From assembly GCA_024236235.1 (NCBI GenBank), contig JACKKV010000005.1, forward strand, positions 62,001 to 126,000: a stretch of 64,000 nucleotides of DNA, given 5' to 3'. The stretch is from Novosphingobium sp. Lineage in GTDB: Bacteria; Pseudomonadota; Alphaproteobacteria; Sphingomonadales; Sphingomonadaceae. Under the pieces are notes generated by a model. The model saw only the letters and a program-made list of their open reading frames with translations, was not told the DNA's origin and ran no database searches. Position 1 is the stretch's first letter; every line of letters begins with the position of its first letter. Below are positions 1 through 8,419 of this stretch, piece by piece. Position numbers and translations under genes: made by a program.

Positions 1-339
1 ACTGCCGGAGGCGGCGGCCTGTGAAATCCAGATCCCCTGCATGACGATCTTGCTGCCATGCTTGTGCGCCGCGTCGACGATGTTCCTGATCGCGGGAATC
101 TGCTCGCGGTCATAGGCCTGAATGAACCAGCCCGGCGGCATCAGCGGTTCGGGCTGGACCATGCAACTGGCAATGACCATGAAGCCGCAGCCACCCCTGG
201 CCCGCGCCTCGAAATAGCCGGCCTGTGCCTCGGAACCGATGGGAAGGCCTGCCATGCCGTGCGGGGACATAAACACCCGGTTGCGGATTTCCAGATTGCC
301 GATCTTGAACGGGCTGAACAGATGCTTGAAGCGCGTCAT
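1..339 (-). CDS. Old Yellow Enzyme family NADH:flavin oxidoreductase, partial (N-terminus)
   Basis: Only the first 113 residues are in the window; the 3' end lies beyond the left edge. Translation from the ATG at 339 gives an opening with LFSPFKIG followed by NR and MSPHGMA near residues 20-31, then ARARGGCGFMVI. This is the typical start of the FMN-binding TIM barrel of Old Yellow Enzyme and 2,4-dienoyl-CoA reductase proteins. The family uses NAD(P)H and FMN to reduce activated C=C bonds such as enones or dienoyl-CoAs in the cytoplasm. The gene follows the DUF1330 gene by 11 bases on the same strand, so the two are probably cotranscribed. Whether it also has the C-terminal Fe-S/FAD domains of dienoyl-CoA reductase cannot be seen. 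Confidence 0.85.
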   Translation of the reverse strand, partial: MTRFKHLFSPFKIGNLEIRNRVFMSPHGMAGLPIGSEAQAGYFEARARGGCGFMVIASCMVQPEPLMPPGWFIQAYDREQIPAIRNIVDAAHKHGSKIVMQGIWISQAAASGS

Positions 340-350
340 CACACTCTCCC

Positions 351-635
351 TTACGACTGGAACGTGATGACGAAATGCGTCTCGGCCGATTCCTGACGGA
401 TCGGGATGACTTCCTGATAGCCTTCGCTGTCGTACCATTTGCGCGCGGCTGCATCATCGGCAAATTTCATTATGATGATGGAGGTGCCCGGAAAACTGCC
501 TTCCAGAACCTCCGGCTGTTCGGCCAGCCCGACCTCGACCTCGACGCCGTCGATCAGGCGGAACCCGGCCATTGCGTAGTCCTGATAGCGTTCGAGATTG
601 TGCTTGGTCAGCACGCCAACGATATAAGATGCCAT
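351..635 (-). CDS. DUF1330 domain protein
   Basis: A 94-residue protein with the DUF1330 pattern: an N-terminal beta strand (MASYIVGVL), a central LEGSFPG followed by the hydrophobic strand IIIMKF, and W-YDSEGYQEV-PIRQ near residues 66-80. DUF1330 proteins are small dimeric alpha/beta-barrel proteins of the ferredoxin-like fold. They often sit in catabolic clusters and have no assigned reaction. The start at 635 has a purine-rich ribosome site (GGAGAGAACGGAA) directly upstream; longer in-frame starts would run into the TetR gene. It lies between the TetR gene (80 bases upstream) and the Old Yellow Enzyme gene (11 bases downstream). Confidence 0.85.
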   Translation of the reverse strand: MASYIVGVLTKHNLERYQDYAMAGFRLIDGVEVEVGLAEQPEVLEGSFPGTSIIIMKFADDAAARKWYDSEGYQEVIPIRQESAETHFVITFQS

Positions 636-715
636 TTCCGTTCTCTCCGTCTTTGCCACTGCGGGCTTCGACAGACATGCTATGGATGCTGGCGCGAACT
701 GGAAGGGCGGACTTT

Positions 716-1363
716 TTAACGGGGTAAAGCGACGCGCGCGATCGATTGCAGGGCAAAGCCCGTCACATGGTCGCGCCACAGCGCAATTCCTTCGGCGCTG
801 GCAAAATCGATCCCCGAACTGCGCGACATTGACCAGCTTTGCGTGAAGCAGGCGGTGGCCAGGGCGAAGATCGACCAGTAAAACAGATATGGGTCAATGC
901 CGTCGCGAAATTCGCCGGTTGCCGCGCCGCGTTCAAGGATCGGCGCGATGCGCCCGTCCACGAACTTGCGGACCGCTGGCAGATATTGCGAACGGCGCGT
1001 CACATGTTCGCCCTTGTGCAGATCCTGATCCACGGTGATCCCGACCAGATAGGGCCGTTCCTCGTAATTCTGCATGATCCGCCCGATCAACGCCCCGATC
1101 GCCGCGACCGGAGTCATGCGATCGTAATCGGGGTCATCCAGCATCGCGTGGACTTCCTCGGCGACGCGGTCGAGCACGACGCCGTAAAGTTCCTCCTTGG
1201 TCTTGAAATAATGATAGACCAGTTGCTTGGTCACGCCTGCGGACCTGGCGATCCGGTCCAGCCGGGCGCCGTCAAACCCATTCTCGGCGAAGGAATCGCG
1301 GGCCGCAGCCAGAATGCGATCCAGGGTCACGGCAGAGGAGTGGCGCGGCTTTTCGTCCGTCAT
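716..1363 (-). CDS. TetR/AcrR family transcriptional regulator
   Basis: A 215-residue regulator of usual TetR length. The N-terminal DNA-binding domain (about residues 14-60) is clear: RILAAARDSFAENGFDGARL, then IARSAGVTKQLVYHYF and K-KEELY, the TetR helix-turn-helix signature. The C-terminal ligand domain is diverged, as usual. The start is taken at MTDEKPRH; no strong ribosome site is visible. The gene is divergent from the MaoC-like hydratase at 1537, and the gap holds the perfect palindrome CCTGTCCGCGGACAGG at 1441-1456, about 80 bases from each start. Variants of that palindrome recur across the window. This makes the protein the best candidate for the cluster-wide regulator, with an intermediate of the pathway as probable ligand (inference). 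Confidence 0.9.
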   Translation of the reverse strand: MTDEKPRHSSAVTLDRILAAARDSFAENGFDGARLDRIARSAGVTKQLVYHYFKTKEELYGVVLDRVAEEVHAMLDDPDYDRMTPVAAIGALIGRIMQNYEERPYLVGITVDQDLHKGEHVTRRSQYLPAVRKFVDGRIAPILERGAATGEFRDGIDPYLFYWSIFALATACFTQSWSMSRSSGIDFASAEGIALWRDHVTGFALQSIARVALPR

Positions 1364-1440
1364 GCTGCATTGTTGCCAAGCTGACCGTGTTACGCAAGAG
1401 TGTTGCACGAAGCAGCAGGCCTGCCGCACATGACAGCTAC

Positions 1441-1456
1441 CCTGTCCGCGGACAGG
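1441..1456. promoter_or_regulatory. Cluster operator palindrome, copy 1 (perfect dyad)
   Basis: CCTGTC-CGCG-GACAGG is a perfect 16-bp inverted repeat midway between the divergent TetR gene and MaoC hydratase gene. The identical 16 bases recur at 40764-40779. It matches the consensus CCTNYC-N4-GRNAGG seen in many promoter regions of this window. Its position suggests autoregulation of the TetR gene (inference). Confidence 0.8.
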
Positions 1457-1536
1457 GCTCCTGGCCTGGCGGGCCGGGCATCAGTCTCTGACCGGACCGA
1501 TCCGGGACAACCATCGAACAAGGACCGATCCTTAAC

Positions 1537-2400
1537 ATGACCAAGCCGCTCGATGTCGAAAGACTGCGCAACTATCGCATTCCCCAGGCACATGACGATT
1601 ACGACCAGCGCGACACAATCCTTTACGCGCTCGGTGTCGGCGCGGGGCTCAGCGAACAGATCGACGAGACGACCTTCCTTTATGAGCGCGATCTCCAGGT
1701 CCTGCCGACGATGGCGCTGGTGCTCGGTACACCCGGTTTCTGGCCGATGGACCCTGCGACCGGTCTGGACTGGATTTCCATCCTTCATGGCGAGCAACGG
1801 CTGAAGATCTTTGAACCGCTCGACAGCTTCGGGACCTTGCTCGGCGAATTGAAAGTGACAGATGTTGCCGACAAGGGTCCGGGCAATGCCGCGCTGGTGC
1901 GGGTCACCAAGGCGCTGCGCACGCCCGGCGGCACACTTGTCGCGGAAGCGAGCGAGGTCTGGTTGATCCGCGGCGCCGGTGGCTTTGGCGGTGAACGGGT
2001 GATGCCCGGCGATCCACTGCCCGCGATACCCGGTCGTGACCCCGATTTCGAGGTTGTCCTGCCGACCACCCGCACCCAGGCGGCGATCTATCGCCTGTCA
2101 GGCGACCGCAACCCGCTGCATATCGATCCCGCCACCGCAGTTGGCGCGGGATTCGATCGACCGATCCTGCACGGCCTTGCGACCATGGGGGTGACGGGCC
2201 GCGCACTGGTGCACGCCTGCTGCGCAAGTCAGGCCGCACGGCTGCGCGAAATTGCCCTGCGCTTCACCGCGCCGGTCCATCCCGGCGAAACGATCCGCAC
2301 GCATATCTGGCAGGACGGCACCCGTCTGCACTTCCGCGCCGATGTGGTGGAACGTGACGTGCGCGTGATCGATAATGGATATGCGACGATCGAGCCATGA
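1537..2400 (+). CDS. MaoC-like double-hotdog enoyl-CoA hydratase
   Basis: A 287-residue protein of two hotdog halves, the layout of eukaryote-type enoyl-CoA hydratase 2 (as in 17-beta-HSD type 4). The first half (about 1-145) lacks catalytic residues. The second half carries the hydratase 2 motif YRLSGDRNPLHIDP, with D190, N192 and H195 as expected active-site residues, followed by FDRPILHGL. It should hydrate 2-enoyl-CoAs to (R)-3-hydroxyacyl-CoAs during side-chain or ring beta-oxidation. An AAGGA ribosome site lies about 14 bases before the ATG. The gene is divergent from the TetR regulator, with an operator palindrome about 80 bases upstream. A second, split MaoC pair is encoded at 41991-42829. 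Confidence 0.88.
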   Translation: MTKPLDVERLRNYRIPQAHDDYDQRDTILYALGVGAGLSEQIDETTFLYERDLQVLPTMALVLGTPGFWPMDPATGLDWISILHGEQRLKIFEPLDSFGTLLGELKVTDVADKGPGNAALVRVTKALRTPGGTLVAEASEVWLIRGAGGFGGERVMPGDPLPAIPGRDPDFEVVLPTTRTQAAIYRLSGDRNPLHIDPATAVGAGFDRPILHGLATMGVTGRALVHACCASQAARLREIALRFTAPVHPGETIRTHIWQDGTRLHFRADVVERDVRVIDNGYATIEP

Positions 2401-2433
2401 TGCGGCGGCGCGCCGGCTCTGCCCAGAGCAGGT

Positions 2434-3564
2434 TCAGGTGTCTTTTTGCTGTACCGGTATCAGGTTCTTCATGAAAGCCTGGAAATCGGCCCCAAGCTCC
2501 GGCAGCTCCATGCCCAGCCGTTCCGCAAGGTAAAGCGTCATGAAATTGGCGTTGAGCGAAGCATTGTCAGCCGGGATATTGCCGACACCCACCTGCCGGT
2601 CAAACGCACCCACCGCCACCAGCGCCATGCGCAACGCGACCACCACGTCATAATATTCGAGGTGCTGCGCGGTCCGCCCCACGGCCGCTTCCCAGATGGC
2701 GATCGATTCATCGCGTGTCGGCAGCCCTTCCAGCCGCGTCACGCCGAAACGGCGGCTGAACAGATCATCGAAATAGAGCCACCAGGCAAGGTCCAGCTCT
2801 GATGGACCAAGCGCCGCCAGCTCCCAGTCGATCAGCGCGCTGACGCTGCCGTCGTCGCGAAACATGACATTCGATGGTGTGCTGTCGCCCCACAGGACGT
2901 TGACCGGCACCCCGGCGGGCTGCCGGTCACGAATATAGGCGATGGCCGCATCGACATAAGGCATCTGCCTGCCCTTGCGGCAACCGTGATACCACGCTTC
3001 GATATGTCCGAGATACTGGTCAAGGCCAGGCCGCCCCCATTCGGCGCGCGCCAGGAACTGGAACCCGTCTGCCTGCCAGTCAATCGCACCTAGCCTTGCG
3101 AATGCTTCGATGGCGTTGCGCCAGATTGCCCCGCGTTCTGCGGGTGACATCCGGGCAACCCAGCCAGCAGTATTGTAATTGGGGTTCTGCGTCACTGCCT
3201 GGCCGTCCGCCCGGCCCATGACAAGGAAGGGATTTCCCAGCACCGCAGCATCAAGCTCCATCCCGATCCAGTCAGGAACGGGCGCGATCTGCAGCCGGTC
3301 CATCGCCGCCATCATCCGGCCCTGAAGTTCGAGGCTTGACCCCAGCACCACTTCAAGATCGGTCGGTTGGCGACGGATGACCAGCGTGCGCGAATGGATG
3401 CCGGTCGAATCCTCATAATCTACATCGACGAAGAAGATTTCCGCCGAAAATCCCGAGCCGAGCTTCACTTCAAGCGGCCGCACAATGACATTGCGCCAGC
3501 CGTCCACCTTCGCCTCGAGCCAGTCGCGCAGGCGCGCGCGGACTTCGTCGGCCGCCAGCGTCAT
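2434..3564 (-). CDS. APH-family phosphotransferase (kinase-like)
   Basis: A 376-residue protein of the aminoglycoside phosphotransferase fold. The catalytic loop reads LWGDSTPSNVMF, with D227 as expected base and N232 as metal ligand; a Trp replaces the usual His before Gly-Asp. The metal-binding IDWE is at residues 245-248, followed by LGPSELDLAWW. Antibiotic resistance is unlikely in this setting. Relatives such as LvaA and the kinase part of ACAD10/11 phosphorylate 4-hydroxyacyl-CoAs before elimination, so a catabolic hydroxyl is a plausible target (inference). Its ATG overlaps the stop of the LLM gene by one base (TAATG), so the P450, LLM and kinase genes form one operon. A second APH-like gene is at 26070. 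Confidence 0.85.
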   Translation of the reverse strand: MTLAADEVRARLRDWLEAKVDGWRNVIVRPLEVKLGSGFSAEIFFVDVDYEDSTGIHSRTLVIRRQPTDLEVVLGSSLELQGRMMAAMDRLQIAPVPDWIGMELDAAVLGNPFLVMGRADGQAVTQNPNYNTAGWVARMSPAERGAIWRNAIEAFARLGAIDWQADGFQFLARAEWGRPGLDQYLGHIEAWYHGCRKGRQMPYVDAAIAYIRDRQPAGVPVNVLWGDSTPSNVMFRDDGSVSALIDWELAALGPSELDLAWWLYFDDLFSRRFGVTRLEGLPTRDESIAIWEAAVGRTAQHLEYYDVVVALRMALVAVGAFDRQVGVGNIPADNASLNANFMTLYLAERLGMELPELGADFQAFMKNLIPVQQKDT

Positions 3565-4640
3565 TACAGCCCCTTGCCTGCCAGCGCGCGCTTCAGTTCG
3601 ACTGTCAGCGGCCCCATGTCCTTTGGCGCGGCGCCATGAAGCAGGATCTCATCAGCCCCCGCATCGAGATAGGCCATGAGTTGATCGGCGCAATGCGCGG
3701 CAGTGCCGACCGCCGCACCTTCATCAATCCAGTGTTGTGGCAGAAGCTGGCCGACATCGACCAGTTCCTGGCGGGTATAGGCCTGATCGGCAGGTTTTCC
3801 GTTCAACCCTGCGATCTTGGGATGCGCGCGGATCTGGTCCAGCACGCCCTTGTCCCATTCGTTTATGTCCACGATCAGGTCGCCAAAGCCGGGGAGTTCA
3901 AAATAAGTGATCGCACGTCCGCGCACCACGGCGTCTTCCTCGTCCTGCGGCAAATCGGGGGCGACGATGATATTGTGATAGACCCGCACCGACATCGGAT
4001 CGCGCCCGGCCTTTTCGGCAGCCTCGCGCACGATCCGGGCGCTGTTCCTCACACCCGTTGGCGAAACGAACGGGTGCAGCAGCACACCGTCGCAATGCGT
4101 CCCGGCAAACTCCAGGCTCTTGGGGCCGATCGCGGTAAAGATGATCGGCGGGCGTTTGCCATCATGAAAATCGGTAAGCTTGAGTGTCGGGAACTTGCCC
4201 AGAATGCCTTCGTAACTGACCGTTTCGCCGTTCCACAGCCTGCGAAAAATGCTGATGTAATCCGCCAGCCGATCCATCGTGATGGCGGGCGCGCCCATCA
4301 TCTTCATATAGGCGGGTACCGCCCGCGCAAACATCACGCTGAACCGGTCACCGCTCATCGCCTGCATCATGTTGGCGATGCTGGCCGTGACCAGCGGGTG
4401 GCGCATGGTTGCGTAGAACGTGCCATTGATGCGGATCTTCGAGGTTGCCTCGCTCACCGCGCCGGCCAGCACTGCCGGTTCCTTGAGCGCGAAGCGTTCC
4501 GATATCCAGACCGCGCCCAGCCCCAGCCTTTCGGCTTCCAGCGCCTCGTCTATGCCCCGGCGCGGATCATCCACCCGCCCTGGCAGGATATAGGTTCCGA
4601 ACCTGTCAAACAGTGCCCTGGCACCGGCTTGCTGCGTCAT
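3564..4640 (-). CDS. LLM class flavin-dependent oxidoreductase
   Basis: A 358-residue luciferase-like monooxygenase family protein. It shows the TIM-barrel phrases RFGTYILPGRV at the N-terminus, AERLGLGAVWISER near residue 36, and MRHPLV and GDRFSVMFAR in the centre. It resembles the subfamily annotated as probable F420-dependent oxidoreductases. Such enzymes use reduced FMN or F420 for monooxygenation or hydride transfer; the cofactor cannot be read from the sequence. An AAGGATCC ribosome site precedes the ATG at 4640. The gene lies between the P450 (upstream) and the APH-like kinase. Three other LLM proteins are encoded at 18492, 21512 and 28097. Confidence 0.87.
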   Translation of the reverse strand: MTQQAGARALFDRFGTYILPGRVDDPRRGIDEALEAERLGLGAVWISERFALKEPAVLAGAVSEATSKIRINGTFYATMRHPLVTASIANMMQAMSGDRFSVMFARAVPAYMKMMGAPAITMDRLADYISIFRRLWNGETVSYEGILGKFPTLKLTDFHDGKRPPIIFTAIGPKSLEFAGTHCDGVLLHPFVSPTGVRNSARIVREAAEKAGRDPMSVRVYHNIIVAPDLPQDEEDAVVRGRAITYFELPGFGDLIVDINEWDKGVLDQIRAHPKIAGLNGKPADQAYTRQELVDVGQLLPQHWIDEGAAVGTAAHCADQLMAYLDAGADEILLHGAAPKDMGPLTVELKRALAGKGL

Positions 4641-4719
4641 TCAAGGGATCCTTTTTGCTGGTTCGCCGATTCAGGGGCGCGCGATATCAGTGCACCTGGT
4701 GCCGCAAGCCCACCACGGT

Positions 4720-5931
4720 TCAGACGTCCCAGGTCAATTTGAGTTCAGGGACATGTGTGATGTTGCCCGCGTGATATTTTATCGCAAAACCATCTGCGAC
4801 GCGGAACGGCGGGACCAGCTTCAGCCATTGTTCGAGCGCGGTCTGCAGTTCCATCCGGGCAAGGTGCATGCCAAGACATTTGTGAATGCCGTAACCCAGC
4901 GAAATGTGCGGGGCCTTGCGGTCGAACCGGATCTCCTGCGGATTCTCGTAATAGTCCGCATCATACCCGGCGATGGCCGTGGAAATCCCCACATAGTCGC
5001 CCGGCATGATCTTCTGGCCGCGAATTTCGATCTCCTTCGCGGCAATACGGAACACGCTGACCGGTGCGAATGCGCGAAGAAATTCCTCTATCGCCAGAAC
5101 GATCTGCTTCGGATCATCCCGCAATTCCTGCTGCTTGTGCGGGTTTTTGGCGAGGAAAGTGAAGATGTTGCCCAGCAGCGATGTAACCGTGTCCAGCCCG
5201 CCGATGAACAGGTTGAAGCAGTGGCCGAAGACCTCCTTGTCATTCCACTTGCGGCCTTCGACCTCATAATCGAAAATGCCGCTGACATAGTCATTGCCCG
5301 GATTGGCGCGCCGTTCGGCGATCATGCCATTGAGGTAATCCACCACTTTCCGGACGGTCTGGGTGCGCAGCTGGAAATCGTTGGTGTGGAAGATGTTCTT
5401 TTCCCACTCCAGAAACTCGGGCATGCGTTCCTGCGGCAGGCCAAGCAGGTCAAGCACGATGTAGATCGGGAATTTCGAGGAAAAATCGGCAACGAATTCG
5501 CATTCGCCGCGATCCTTGAAGGTTTCGATCTGGGCAATGGCCCGTTCGTGCAGTTCATCGCGCATCTTCGCGATCTTCTGCGGCGCGAAGAAGGGGTTGA
5601 GCGCCTTGCGATATTCCCCGTGAATCGGCGGGTCCGTTTCCGTCGGGATAACCAGCCAGTCTTCGCCGATCGACTGTGCGAACTTGCCCATCCCGTTCTT
5701 GGTGTAATTGTCGGGATCGCGCAGCACGGTCTGCATATCCTCAACCTTGGTGAGCAACCAGCCGCCCATGTCACCCGGAAAAATATTGGTGCACCAGGTG
5801 ATCGGCCCCAAAGTCCGGTGAATTTCGGGGATCATGGTCTCCTGCGGGCAGACATCGACGTTTTCCCGCGAAAAAAAATCCAGCCTGACTGCCTTGTCAG
5901 CCGGCACATGGGGAGGAAGGGGCGTCGTCAC
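4720..5931 (-). CDS. Cytochrome P450 (CYP), first copy
   Basis: A 403-residue soluble bacterial P450. Visible signatures are the I-helix FIGGLDTVTS, the K-helix ExxR in EEFLRAF, and the heme loop LGYGIHKCLGMHLAR, with the thiolate Cys near residue 352. The I-helix has Gly-Gly-Leu-Asp-Thr in place of the commoner AGxxT. It should monooxygenate a hydrophobic substrate using electrons from a ferredoxin, such as those encoded at 17785 or 61727; no ferredoxin reductase is in the window. The start is a GTG at 5931 with AAGGAAC seven bases upstream. It heads the operon that continues with the LLM and APH-like genes. The second P450 at 52531 shares its I-helix and heme loop, so they are related. Confidence 0.95.
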   Translation of the reverse strand: MTTPLPPHVPADKAVRLDFFSRENVDVCPQETMIPEIHRTLGPITWCTNIFPGDMGGWLLTKVEDMQTVLRDPDNYTKNGMGKFAQSIGEDWLVIPTETDPPIHGEYRKALNPFFAPQKIAKMRDELHERAIAQIETFKDRGECEFVADFSSKFPIYIVLDLLGLPQERMPEFLEWEKNIFHTNDFQLRTQTVRKVVDYLNGMIAERRANPGNDYVSGIFDYEVEGRKWNDKEVFGHCFNLFIGGLDTVTSLLGNIFTFLAKNPHKQQELRDDPKQIVLAIEEFLRAFAPVSVFRIAAKEIEIRGQKIMPGDYVGISTAIAGYDADYYENPQEIRFDRKAPHISLGYGIHKCLGMHLARMELQTALEQWLKLVPPFRVADGFAIKYHAGNITHVPELKLTWDV

Positions 5932-6063
5932 AATGATGTTCCTTTACCAGATTGTTCGGCATCCAGGCGGCAAGCCGGCAGTCGCAGGGCGCGATCGCGT
6001 CATTCTTGCGCCAGACGAGCCGGATCGATCAGGGCAAGTAGGCCAGAAGCCTGCCTCATTCGA

Positions 6064-6079
6064 CCTTTCTTAAGGTAGG
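6064..6079. promoter_or_regulatory. Cluster operator palindrome, copy 2
   Basis: CCTTTC-TTAA-GGTAGG fits CCTNYC-N4-GRNAGG. It lies in the divergent gap between the P450 (5931, minus) and the alpha/beta hydrolase (6206, plus), 132 bases before the P450 start. The gap holds a second copy at 6135-6150. Confidence 0.7.
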
Positions 6080-6134
6080 GGCCGCCTCTGTCGCTTTCCC
6101 CGGCCCGACCATCCCGAACGCCATCCGCGGTTCA

Positions 6135-6150
6135 CCTGCCGGCTGGCAGG
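6135..6150. promoter_or_regulatory. Cluster operator palindrome, copy 3
   Basis: CCTGCC-GGCT-GGCAGG lies inside a longer inverted repeat, CACCTGCC-GGCT-GGCAGGTG (6133-6152). It is 55 bases before the ATG of the alpha/beta hydrolase at 6206, the spacing seen at most other copies. Confidence 0.75.
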
Positions 6151-6205
6151 TGGCCGCGCGGCTTCGCGCATCAGAGTGCGGGACCAAGGAAGGATCACTC
6201 AACTC

Positions 6206-7096
6206 ATGCAATCGACTGACATGATGCTGGATGTAAGCGCCGTGCTGGGCGCGACGGTTCTGGGGGCCGACCAGACCGCCCAAATTGCGGCAACGCTGCA
6301 CCTGCCCGATGCGATGCCGCAGGGCGAATTGCCGCTGCTGTTCGCAATCCATGGTGGCGGATTTTCACAGGCATACTGGCACCCTGCGTTCCTTGACGAA
6401 AGCTACAGCTTTGTCCGCTTCTTCACGGCGCAAGGAAAGGCCGTCCTGCTGATCGACATGCTGGGCATGGGGCAGAGCAGCACACCCGAACCGGAAAGCA
6501 GGCTGAACCGGGAACTCATCGCCGCCGCGCATGCCAATGCATTGCAGCAGGTGATGGAACGGCTCGGACGCCCGGTCAATCTCACCGGCATCGGCCATTC
6601 CATGGGTGCGATGATGATCGTCACTCAGGCCGCCGCCCATCCGGTGTTCAGGCGGCTGATCGTCATGGGCTGGTCCAACGAGCCAATGCAACTGGGCGAT
6701 ACCGATGTCTCGTCCTTGCAGGAAGGGCTGATCCCCAGCGGCTATATCCGCTCTCCCGCAGGTGCGCTGCGCAAGCTGTGCTACTGGCCGGATGTGCCGC
6801 AGAGCGTGATAGAGGCGATAGAGGCTCGTGCCTCCGCGACGCCAGCCTGTCTTGGCCGGGCTGCCCTGACTCCCGGTATTGTTCATGCCGACAGCGCGTC
6901 AATTGCCATTCCCGTCCTGCTGGTGCAAAGCGCCGTTGACACCAGCCCGGCTCCTGACAAGGAACCCGGCTACTTTGCCGCCGCCCCGAGCGTGGAACTG
7001 CACAGGCTGGAAGAAGCCGCGCATTGCCAGAACTTTGCGGGCACCCGGCAATCGCACTGGCAGCGGCTCAATGCGTGGATTGACCGGATGTCATGA
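6206..7096 (+). CDS. Alpha/beta hydrolase
   Basis: A 296-residue alpha/beta hydrolase. HGGGFSQAYW (about residues 49-58) supplies the oxyanion hole, GIGHSMGAMM holds the nucleophile S132, and a His in EEAAHCQNF near the C-terminus is the likely third triad member. The substrate could be an ester, lactone or C-C bond product. The start is the ATG at 6206: AAGGAAGG lies about 12 bases before it and an operator palindrome 55 bases before it. A GTG at 6176 would add ten residues and is less likely. The gene ends convergently with the MFS gene; the two coding regions overlap by six bases (TCATGA). Confidence 0.82.
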   Translation: MQSTDMMLDVSAVLGATVLGADQTAQIAATLHLPDAMPQGELPLLFAIHGGGFSQAYWHPAFLDESYSFVRFFTAQGKAVLLIDMLGMGQSSTPEPESRLNRELIAAAHANALQQVMERLGRPVNLTGIGHSMGAMMIVTQAAAHPVFRRLIVMGWSNEPMQLGDTDVSSLQEGLIPSGYIRSPAGALRKLCYWPDVPQSVIEAIEARASATPACLGRAALTPGIVHADSASIAIPVLLVQSAVDTSPAPDKEPGYFAAAPSVELHRLEEAAHCQNFAGTRQSHWQRLNAWIDRMS

Positions 7097-8419
7097 TGGC
7101 GATCCGCCCTCGACGGCGGCAATTTCCGCGGCGATGAACCGCCCCGCCAGCCAGTAGCAGGCAATCGCCAGAAGCAGGAACAGGCCCAGCAGCAGCAAGG
7201 CCTGCTGTAACCCGGTTCCCGACGCCACAGCGCAATCGGCACTGACAGCGGTGACGCCTGCAACCAGGCAATCACGGGCGTAAGCCGACCCATAGTGCAT
7301 GGCTGCCAGCCAGTCGCTCATGTAACCCAGAAAGGCTGAACCCATACCAAGGCCGAAGGCGGTCTGGCCAAAGGCGTGAATGGCCGCTGCGGTTGCGCGC
7401 ATGCGCGGTTCCACAAGCCGCTGCGTCACGGTCATGATCGTGGGCAGGAAGGCATAGAGGCAGAAGGTGGCAGCGAAGATCAACGCCGCCAGTCGTCTCC
7501 AGTCATCCTGATAGATCGCCGCAAGATAGAGCGGCAGGGCAAGCGCGGTCGAGACAACCGGCAACAGCCCGTAACGGCCGGGTATCTTGCTGGCAAAGCG
7601 ATCCGCCAGTACACCACCCACCACGCCGCCAAGCGCGGTTGCGGCGCTGAACGTCAGGGCGAACGCCAGCGCCGCCTCGCCCACGGCAAAATCGAAACGG
7701 CGGATCAGCAGCGGAATAAGAAACAGGTTGAGACCGAATCCGACCAGCGCAACCATGCCACTGCCAATCGTGAAGCCCATGAAGGCCCATGACCGTGCGA
7801 CCCGGCGCATCACCACCGTGAAGGGAGGCGCCGCGCTTTCGGCACTGCGCCGTGCCGGTTCTGCAATCGTCAACCACAACAGCAAGGCCAGCACCAGACC
7901 CGGCGCGCCCATCACCACGAAGGCCATGCGCCATCCGAAGTGCTGGGCGATCCATCCACCCCCCAGTACGCCGATTGCGCCGCCAACCGATACGCCGACT
8001 GCAATCAATGAAAATACGGTCGCCCGTTTTTCCGGGACGAACCGGTCGGCGATCATCGATACCACGGGCGGCGTAAAACCGGCCTCGCCAATTCCCACCC
8101 CCATGCGCGCAAGCAGAAGCTGCGCATAACTCCCGGCCGCGCCGGAAACCATGGTCATGAGCGACCACAGCGCCGTCGCGACGGTCACAATGCCGATCCG
8201 GCTGATCCGCTCGGCCAGCCGGGCAAGGGGAATGCCGATGCCGCCATAGAACAATGCAAAGGCAGCTCCGCCCATGATGCCGAGCTGAAAATCGCTGAGG
8301 CCGAATTCCTGACGGATCGGTTCACCGACAACCGCGATAATCATCCGGTCGATAAAATTGAACGCATAGATCGTGCCCAGCAGGCCGATGAACCACCAGT
8401 CCCGACCCGCAAAGCGCAT
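7091..8419 (-). CDS. MFS transporter
   Basis: A 442-residue major facilitator superfamily protein with twelve expected transmembrane segments. The first loop carries FNFIDRMIIAVVGEPI, and an MFS-type loop follows at LARLAERISR. The family includes sphingomonad transporters for aromatic and hydrophobic acids. Import of the cluster substrate, or export of a product, across the inner membrane is the likely job (inference). The ATG at 8419 overlaps the stop of the upstream membrane-protein gene (TGATG), which fixes the start; longer frames run through that gene. The 3' end overlaps the convergent hydrolase gene by six bases. Confidence 0.9.
   Translation of the reverse strand: MRFAGRDWWFIGLLGTIYAFNFIDRMIIAVVGEPIRQEFGLSDFQLGIMGGAAFALFYGGIGIPLARLAERISRIGIVTVATALWSLMTMVSGAAGSYAQLLLARMGVGIGEAGFTPPVVSMIADRFVPEKRATVFSLIAVGVSVGGAIGVLGGGWIAQHFGWRMAFVVMGAPGLVLALLLWLTIAEPARRSAESAAPPFTVVMRRVARSWAFMGFTIGSGMVALVGFGLNLFLIPLLIRRFDFAVGEAALAFALTFSAATALGGVVGGVLADRFASKIPGRYGLLPVVSTALALPLYLAAIYQDDWRRLAALIFAATFCLYAFLPTIMTVTQRLVEPRMRATAAAIHAFGQTAFGLGMGSAFLGYMSDWLAAMHYGSAYARDCLVAGVTAVSADCAVASGTGLQQALLLLGLFLLLAIACYWLAGRFIAAEIAAVEGGSPS

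Noticed and set aside
2434..3564. APH-like gene as an antibiotic resistance gene
   Set aside because: It is embedded and translationally coupled in a catabolic operon, and related proteins in such settings are metabolic kinases.
4690..6078. Long open frame on the plus strand opposite the first P450
   Set aside because: It is antisense to a clear P450, has no recognisable domain, and such frames are common in GC-rich coding DNA.
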